A DNA stretch of 64,000 bases from Adhaeribacter terrigena (GTDB lineage: Bacteria; Bacteroidota; Bacteroidia; Cytophagales; Hymenobacteraceae). Position 1 is the stretch's first letter; every line of letters begins with the position of its first letter. Location: assembly GCF_016623615.1 (NCBI RefSeq), contig NZ_JAEHFX010000002.1, positions 496,001 to 560,000 of the forward strand. Reading direction: 5' to 3'. This document shows positions 59,432 to 64,000 of the stretch, in pieces. A model generated the notes under the pieces. That model had not been told where the DNA came from, made no database searches, and saw only the letters and a list, made by a program, of their open reading frames with translations. The translations under genes and the position numbers were made by a program.

Positions 59432-59456
59432 AGCGTTTTTTTATTCGTTGATCTGG

Positions 59457-59496
59457 TACAAAGAAATTATACATGTGCGCAGCCTTTTTGCGCAGT
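59457..59496 (-). promoter_or_regulatory. operator/promoter site B (rtcB1 operon)
   Basis: Plus-strand TGCGCAG-CC-TTTT-TGCGCAG at 59477-59496, followed by TGAAATT. On the rtcB1 strand, TTCTTTTG comes 10 nt after the second heptamer, in the -7 position, with no TTTG at -33. The site lies 46 bp from the rtcB1 ATG. Same arrangement as sites A and C. Confidence 0.75.
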
Positions 59497-59546
59497 GAAA
59501 TTTTTCTTTTACAATTTTTTTAAATAAGTTTTGAATGTTATCAATT

Positions 59547-60614
59547 TTAAGAAACAGCTTTGTAAAACTCTTTTCGCACCCGGACCAACGTTTCGTTAAT
59601 TTTTTCCAGGTCCGGCGTTTCTGGCAGGTTCGAACGTTCGTAGATTTTATCCATTTTTGCAATTCGTTCTTCTGCCATGGCAACCAGTTCGGCATATTCA
59701 AACTCTCCGGTGCGGATCTTCAGTAAAAACTTTCGGTTTGGCCTCCGCACGATGATCTTTCCGGTGCTACCAATTTCTTCGGCCATATCGAGCAGCCGGA
59801 ACGTGTGCATCAGGTTTTTAGCGTCGTAATTCTTGCCATGGCTCAGCGTGTTTTGGTAGCGGGCATCGTTGCGCTTTTCCACCCATTCCCAGTAATCGAG
59901 GTACTCTTTGCAGTAGGTAGAATAAGCGTTTTTGTTGAACGTCATTAATGCTATTGGCTCCATGCCTTTCGGTATGGAGCTGAGCGAAACATCGTTGGCA
60001 TTTTCATGCGGGGCTATTCCTTTAAAGTTGGTGCCGGCAGCATAGAAAAGCGCATAAAGGTCGGGCATGTGCGGAATTTTGGCCAGCCCGCATTGTTTTT
60101 GCTTGGTACCATTTTCTGCCAGGAATTGCTGCACCGGAACTGAGCCTTGTCCTTTTGCTACGTAGCAAAAATCCAGAATGGATTTACGTTCCGGCTCCAC
60201 CGGGTTCACGATCTTTTTGTTCAGGCCTTTGGCTTTTTTCACCTGCGTGAGTGCGTAGCCAGCGAAGGTGTTTTTGCAAAGCCGGGAAAGGAAAAGCTCC
60301 GGTTTAAACTGGTCGTAAAGCGGGTGTTTATACAACACACAATCTTCAGGCATAGCCAGCATTTCGAGCATATTCGGATTGTTTTTTGCCAATAGATCAA
60401 CAAAGCGTTTTAGTTCGTAATACACAATATCGTTGCTTTCATTGCTGAGTTGTTCAGTATAATCCAGGCCAAAATAATCTGCTTCGGGCAGCACAAAAAC
60501 TCCCCGGATGTCGGTATCTGAAGTAGGAGTGTTGAGGCCATACGCTTTGCTACCGCTGATGCCTTCGAACAGCAACAGGTTTTTTGTTTTTAGATCTTGT
60601 ATCGTTAAAGCCAT
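59547..60614 (-). CDS. RlaP-type nucleotidyltransferase (RNA-repair-associated)
   Basis: A 355-residue polymerase-beta-fold nucleotidyltransferase. The active site is Gly21-Ser22 followed by Asp33 and Asp35 in SGSKAYGLNTPTSDTDIRG. The remainder (FCYVAKGQGSVPVQQFLAEN, NAYSTYCKEYLDYWEWVEKR, NAKNLMH-like NYDAKNLMHTFRLLDMAEEI) matches the large form of the family called RlaP (RNA repair pathway DNA polymerase beta family). Its activity is not established; adding nucleotides to broken RNA ends before ligation is a reasonable inference. It lies 22 bp after the smaller paralogue and 115 bp before rtcB1, with operator B in between. Confidence 0.85.
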   Translation of the reverse strand: MALTIQDLKTKNLLLFEGISGSKAYGLNTPTSDTDIRGVFVLPEADYFGLDYTEQLSNESNDIVYYELKRFVDLLAKNNPNMLEMLAMPEDCVLYKHPLYDQFKPELFLSRLCKNTFAGYALTQVKKAKGLNKKIVNPVEPERKSILDFCYVAKGQGSVPVQQFLAENGTKQKQCGLAKIPHMPDLYALFYAAGTNFKGIAPHENANDVSLSSIPKGMEPIALMTFNKNAYSTYCKEYLDYWEWVEKRNDARYQNTLSHGKNYDAKNLMHTFRLLDMAEEIGSTGKIIVRRPNRKFLLKIRTGEFEYAELVAMAEERIAKMDKIYERSNLPETPDLEKINETLVRVRKEFYKAVS

Positions 60615-60636
60615 CGTTTTTGCAGATGTTCAGTTT

Positions 60637-61395
60637 TTATTTAATTTCAAATAGTGTTTCCCGGAAAAGCTGGTTTATCGGTTCTGTTTCGCCTTTATGG
60701 GCTTTGATTTCAGGAGCTTTGCATTCGCAGTAATCCAGAATCGTTTTCAGATAATTTTCCAGTTCCGGTTCTTTCGGGTGCAGATATGTTTCGTCTTGCT
60801 GACTTTTCATGCTTAAAAGCATAGCGATTTTTTCCTGCGTATTCCTGTCTTCCACCAATGGCAATAAATCCTGAAACAGAAGTGGCGGAACAGAATTCTT
60901 TTCTATGATCCAGAAGCTGGCTAACGCAGTGCGCAGCAGATAAAAATAACTTTTCAATTTTACCATTTCCGATGCTTCGCAGGTTTTAAAATAACTGAAG
61001 GCCATGCTCAGGTAATGGTGCAATCCGGCCTTCGGTGAGAAGTAAGCGGGTGCCAGCTGATTTAGCTTTTCCCGGAATTCGGTTTGCTCCAGATAAATGA
61101 TCGGCGATTGCAAACGTTCGAACATGGCCGCATTCGATTTTCGCAGCAATTGCAGACTTTTCCGGATGTCCCAGCCCACCAGATCCAGGTCACCGTTCAG
61201 GTATTCGATCGAATCCCTTTTTTCATCGATGGCAAGGTACCAATCTTGCGGGTGCATGTAGATGAAGCGTACGTCGTAATCGCTGTCCGGAGAAGGAAAG
61301 CCCCAGGCGCGGCTGCCGGTTTCGGAAGCAAACAGGACGGTTACGTCATATTCGGTTTCAATTTCTTTCAGTCTTTTCAGGATCAGCTCTTTCAT
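60637..61395 (-). CDS. RlaP-type nucleotidyltransferase, short paralogue
   Basis: A 252-residue polymerase-beta-fold protein with active-site Gly27-Ser28 and Asp39/Asp41 in ETGSRAWGFPSPDSDYDVRF. A third acidic residue is in DLDLVGWDIRK. It belongs to the same RlaP/COG3541 group as the following gene, so the two are paralogues in one operon. It is the first gene after operator C (38 bp upstream). The WYL regulator gene is divergent, now separated by a 581-bp repeat-bounded element. Confidence 0.87.
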   Translation of the reverse strand: MKELILKRLKEIETEYDVTVLFASETGSRAWGFPSPDSDYDVRFIYMHPQDWYLAIDEKRDSIEYLNGDLDLVGWDIRKSLQLLRKSNAAMFERLQSPIIYLEQTEFREKLNQLAPAYFSPKAGLHHYLSMAFSYFKTCEASEMVKLKSYFYLLRTALASFWIIEKNSVPPLLFQDLLPLVEDRNTQEKIAMLLSMKSQQDETYLHPKEPELENYLKTILDYCECKAPEIKAHKGETEPINQLFRETLFEIK

Positions 61396-61415
61396 GGTTC
61401 AGTTATTATTTAAAC

Positions 61416-61452
61416 CAAAGGTAGGAGGGTACTGCGCAGTGTTTTTGCGCAG
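61416..61452 (-). promoter_or_regulatory. operator/promoter site C (nucleotidyltransferase operon)
   Basis: Plus-strand TGCGCAG-TG-TTTT-TGCGCAG at 61433-61452. On the gene strand, TACCTTTG (61416-61423), an exact TAnnTTTG match, comes 9 nt after the second heptamer. The -33 TTTG is missing and the heptamers cover that position, the arrangement expected for an activator-dependent promoter. The ATG is 21 bp beyond the box. Confidence 0.8.
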
Positions 61453-61469
61453 TGAAAATTATTTTCTAT

Positions 61470-62050
61470 TTTTAACCTCAACCCCCGGCCCCTTCTCCTT
61501 GAGGAGAAGGGGGGACTATTCGATAATGGAAGTTAAATGAGCAAAGATCTTCATAAGGGAGCTAAAGCCAGGCAGTTTTTATTCGCTAAAGAAAACCGTA
61601 AAAAAGCAACTCAGGCTGAAGATTTCCTTTGGCAACATCTGCGGGGGAGGAAGCTAATGGGATTTAAATTCCGGCGCCAGCACCCGATATGTAATTTTAT
61701 TGCTGATTTTTATTGTCATGAAGTTGGTTTGGCAATTGAATTGGATGGCGAAATACATAATGATAAAGAAGCGCAAGATTTTGACGCGGGAAGGAGTGCT
61801 GAACTTCAAAATCTTGGGATTAAAGTGCTACGGTTCAAGAATGAGGAAGTGCTTAAAAATGTGGTGGAAGTACTTGAAGAAGTTGGTAAGCACCTTATCC
61901 CCGGCCCTTCTCCTCAAGGAGAAGGGAGTTTGAATGAGAAAGATACGATTATATAAAATTTAGTTCGAGCAGCTAACAGACAATAAACATTTATTAATAG
62001 CCTCTCTCCCCTTCTCCTATAGGAGAAGGGGCCGGGGGATGAGGTTAAAA
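61470..62050. mobile_element. 581-bp DUF559 element with 43-bp REP-like inverted ends
   Basis: The left end 61470-61512 and right end 62008-62050 are inverted copies, 40 of 43 bases identical, starting TTTTAACCTCA and containing the CCCCTTCTCCT/AGGAGAAGGGG palindrome. A third palindrome (61890-61930) lies in the 3' end of the enclosed DUF559 gene. No clear target-site duplication is seen. The element sits between operator C and the WYL gene, so it probably entered the shared regulatory region. Mobility is inferred from structure only. Confidence 0.6.
61537..61956 (+). CDS. DUF559 endonuclease-like protein within REP-like repeats
   Basis: A 139-residue protein of the DUF559/very-short-patch-repair-like endonuclease group (PD-(D/E)XK fold). 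Typical stretches are KATQAEDFLWQHLRGRKL, GFKFRRQHPICNFIADFYC, LAIELDGEIHND (catalytic Asp/Glu region) and GIKVLRFKNEEVLKN. The C-terminal 20 or so residues (HLIPGPSPQGEGSL) are encoded by a REP-like palindrome rather than by conserved domain sequence. The gene is enclosed by inverted palindromes, so it may promote spread of the repeats, or simply travel with them. Confidence 0.82.
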   Translation: MSKDLHKGAKARQFLFAKENRKKATQAEDFLWQHLRGRKLMGFKFRRQHPICNFIADFYCHEVGLAIELDGEIHNDKEAQDFDAGRSAELQNLGIKVLRFKNEEVLKNVVEVLEEVGKHLIPGPSPQGEGSLNEKDTII

Positions 62051-62052
62051 CT

Positions 62053-63798
62053 ATGCCCGTAAATCGCAATGCCCTGATCCGCTACCGTACCATCGATAAC
62101 TGCCTGCGGAACAAATACCGGAAGTGGACTTTGGAAGACCTTATTGAGGCCTGTTCGGAAGCTTTGTATGAATATGAAGGCATTGACAAAGGCGTAAGCC
62201 GGCGTTCGGTCCAGATGGATCTGCAACTTATGCGCAGCGATAAACTAGGCTACAACGCGCCGATCGTGGTGATCGACAAGAAATATTACGCTTACGAAGA
62301 TCCGGAATATTCCATTACCAACATTCCGCTTACCGATCAGGACCTGGGCAAACTGACGGAGGTAGCTGAAATTTTAAGGCAATTTAAAGGCTTTACCCAT
62401 TTCAACGAACTGAACGGAATGGTGCAACGGCTGGAAGACCGGATCCATACCGCTAAAACGAAACAGGCACCGATTATTGACCTGGAGAAAAACGATAATC
62501 TGCGTGGACTAGAATATCTGGACGCGATCTACCAGGCCATAATTAAGAAGAAAGCGCTAACCATTACTTACCAGTCTTTTAAAGCGCGGGAGGCAAATAC
62601 CTTTACCTTTCACCCGTATTTTATCAAGGAATTCCGGAACCGTTGGTTTGTAATTGGCGTGAAAAAGCAAAGCCAGCCGGTGCAGAATTTAGCGCTCGAT
62701 CGCATCTGGGCATTGGAAGAGTCTGCTGAGCCTTACCTGGTAAATACCAGTTTCAATCTGGAGGAATATTACCGCAATGTAATTGGAGTTACCGTAAATC
62801 CGAACGAAGGGCCGGAGCAGGTTGAACTTTTTGTGAATGCCAACACCGCTCCATATGTGCTTACCAAACCGATTCACCACTCGCAAACCTTGCTGGAAAA
62901 GACCGGAAACGGTATCATAATTGGCTTAAAAGTGCAGCTGAATTTTGAGCTGGAAAAGGAAATTCTTGGGTTTGGCGAATGCGTGAAAGTGCTGCGGCCG
63001 GAACGATTTAAACGGCGGATTCAGGATCGGTTAAGCAATGCGGTGGAAAGTTATGAAAAGGAATTGCGCCTGCACGATCTGGAAAATAGTTTGAAAAAAG
63101 TGCAGCGCCGGGGCTTCGCTATTTTAGAAAATATTTACACCCATAAAGAAGTTAGCCGTCTGCTTTCCATCATCAATAAAGCCGCCGAAGACCGTACCAG
63201 ATTCAGAAGAACAGACGACCTGTTTGCGATCAGGAATTTGCTAAAGGAATTACCTTCTCTGAAAAGGATTTTATTTAACAGCAACCTTTCAAAGTTGGTA
63301 AAGGAAGGTTTTGGCAAGGATTATTTTTTGACCAAAGCCATTTATTTCGACAAGCCGCCGCGCTCAAACTGGTACGTTACCTGGCACCAGGATATACCCA
63401 TTAATGTGAATGGTAAAATTGAAACGGAAGGTTTTAATGCCTGGACCAATAAACAGGATCTGGTAAGCGTGCGTCCGCCAATGGAATACCTGAAAGATGC
63501 TTTTACGCTCCGGATCCACCTGGATGATACGGATGAAAAGAATGGGGCTTTAAAAGTAATTCCTAAAACTCATTTTGAAGTTTTAACCGATGAAGCAATT
63601 GGAATGTTGCGGGATAACTCGGAGCATAAATGTTGCCGGGTGCCTAAAGGAGGAGTTCATTTATTGAAGCCATTAACGTTGCATGCTTCTTCCAAAACGG
63701 AAAACGACCGGCATCGGAGGGTTATACACCTTGAATTTAATAATAAAGAACTGCCGGGGGAATTGGATTGGCTGGAGCGGGAATTCATTTTTAATTAA
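62053..63798 (+). CDS. WYL-domain regulator fused to a phytanoyl-CoA dioxygenase-like domain
   Basis: A 581-residue two-part protein. Residues 1-80 look like a winged-helix DNA-binding part (NALIRYRTIDNCLRNKYRKW, GVSRRSVQMDLQLMR). Residues about 150-235 form the WYL domain (LTITYQSFKAREANTFTFHP, RNRWFVIGVK) and about 245-335 the WCX extension. Residues about 345-581 resemble PhyH, a 2-oxoglutarate/Fe(II) oxygenase: His445-Gln-Asp447 in TWHQDIP, distal His544 in LTLHASSKTEN and an Arg about 12 residues later. No stop or frameshift lies between the parts. WYL proteins often control RNA- or DNA-damage responses; this one is the best candidate to bind the shared operators. The substrate of the oxygenase is unknown. 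The start ATG is 3 bp after the repeat-bounded element. Confidence 0.85.
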   Translation: MPVNRNALIRYRTIDNCLRNKYRKWTLEDLIEACSEALYEYEGIDKGVSRRSVQMDLQLMRSDKLGYNAPIVVIDKKYYAYEDPEYSITNIPLTDQDLGKLTEVAEILRQFKGFTHFNELNGMVQRLEDRIHTAKTKQAPIIDLEKNDNLRGLEYLDAIYQAIIKKKALTITYQSFKAREANTFTFHPYFIKEFRNRWFVIGVKKQSQPVQNLALDRIWALEESAEPYLVNTSFNLEEYYRNVIGVTVNPNEGPEQVELFVNANTAPYVLTKPIHHSQTLLEKTGNGIIIGLKVQLNFELEKEILGFGECVKVLRPERFKRRIQDRLSNAVESYEKELRLHDLENSLKKVQRRGFAILENIYTHKEVSRLLSIINKAAEDRTRFRRTDDLFAIRNLLKELPSLKRILFNSNLSKLVKEGFGKDYFLTKAIYFDKPPRSNWYVTWHQDIPINVNGKIETEGFNAWTNKQDLVSVRPPMEYLKDAFTLRIHLDDTDEKNGALKVIPKTHFEVLTDEAIGMLRDNSEHKCCRVPKGGVHLLKPLTLHASSKTENDRHRRVIHLEFNNKELPGELDWLEREFIFN

Positions 63799-63844
63799 GA
63801 TTAAGTAGAGAAGTATTTTAGAGCAAGTACAGGATTATTATCGT

Positions 63845-63888
63845 GCCTGTTTCTATAAGTAATTGGAATCTTCTACACAGGCTTTTTA
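63845..63888 (+). terminator. possible weak terminator after the WYL gene
   Basis: GCCTGT (63845-63850) and ACAGGC (63877-63882) can pair around a 26-nt loop, followed by TTTTT. The stem is short. Confidence 0.4.
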
Positions 63889-63961
63889 GTTTAATTTTTT
63901 TATGTTTTCAGTATAAAGATCCTTGCTTTTCAATGTCTATTTAGAGCCGTAAGGTTTTATT

Positions 63962-64000
63962 ATGATTAGAAGTATCGTTTTACTTTTTTTACTTTTTTCA
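63962..64000 (+). CDS. 5' end of an exported-protein gene, cut by the window edge
   Basis: ATG at 63962 begins MIRSIVLLFLLFS, a basic N-terminus and hydrophobic core typical of a signal peptide. The frame is open to the last base. The product cannot be identified. Confidence 0.45.
   Translation, partial: MIRSIVLLFLLFS

Overview
The window reads as a chromosomal segment of a Bacteroidota bacterium, most likely order Cytophagales (Hymenobacteraceae-like: Adhaeribacter/Pontibacter/Rufibacter relatives). The reasons are a TonB-dependent receptor with a carboxypeptidase-like N-terminal domain next to a type IX secretion (T9SS) cargo and a PorV-like protein, TAnnTTTG-type promoters, and Bacteroidota-style palindromic repeats. 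The genus is an inference.

Layout. 0-5.8 kb holds housekeeping genes (DUF177 protein, pdxA, leucyl aminopeptidase, rsmA, a 2-hydroxyacid dehydrogenase). 5.9-14.9 kb is an envelope trio: TonB-dependent receptor, 1391-residue T9SS-type cargo, PorV-like outer-membrane protein. 15-31 kb has greA, a HIT protein, ruvC and a long envelope/polysaccharide region (flippase-like membrane protein, two GT2 and one GT4 glycosyltransferases, O-antigen ligase/polymerase, chain-length regulator, Wzx-type flippase, polysaccharide deacetylase, an ABC permease, a GAF-PP2C phosphatase), then tatD, asparaginase and tRNA-Ser(GGA). 31.5-32.9 kb is a small XRE regulator/PLD nuclease operon beside the tRNA. 33-42.6 kb is a membrane-stress module: YbjN-like, PspA/IM30, a YqiJ-like membrane protein, a long flotillin and a 1651-residue DUF3686-type AAA ATPase.

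The most striking part is 42.7-63.8 kb, an unusually complete RNA-repair superlocus. It carries Pnkp and Hen1 (end healing, sealing and 3'-end methylation), two RtcB ligases, the release-factor-like PrfH, two RlaP-type nucleotidyltransferases, a TPR-AAA ATPase with two paralogous TPR membrane proteins and a further membrane protein downstream of one rtcB, and a WYL regulator fused to a phytanoyl-CoA-dioxygenase-like (2OG-Fe) domain. Three of the promoters (hen1-pnkp, rtcB1 operon, nucleotidyltransferase operon) share an almost identical tandem-heptamer site, TGCGCAG-N2-TTTT-TGCGCAG, placed 9-10 nt from a -7-like box. This suggests one regulon, plausibly controlled by the WYL-dioxygenase protein. 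An A+T-rich KAP-family NTPase gene sits inside the locus, and a 581-bp DUF559-endonuclease element with 43-bp inverted ends sits between the regulator gene and its divergent neighbour.

Two repeat systems run through the window: REP-like palindromes of the CCCCTTCTCCT-AGGAGAAGGGG type, and a short pseudo-palindrome centred on AAACGCTA/TAGCGTTT that recurs about 25 times, often directly at gene starts or inside terminator hairpins. No CRISPR array, rRNA or complete insertion sequence was seen.
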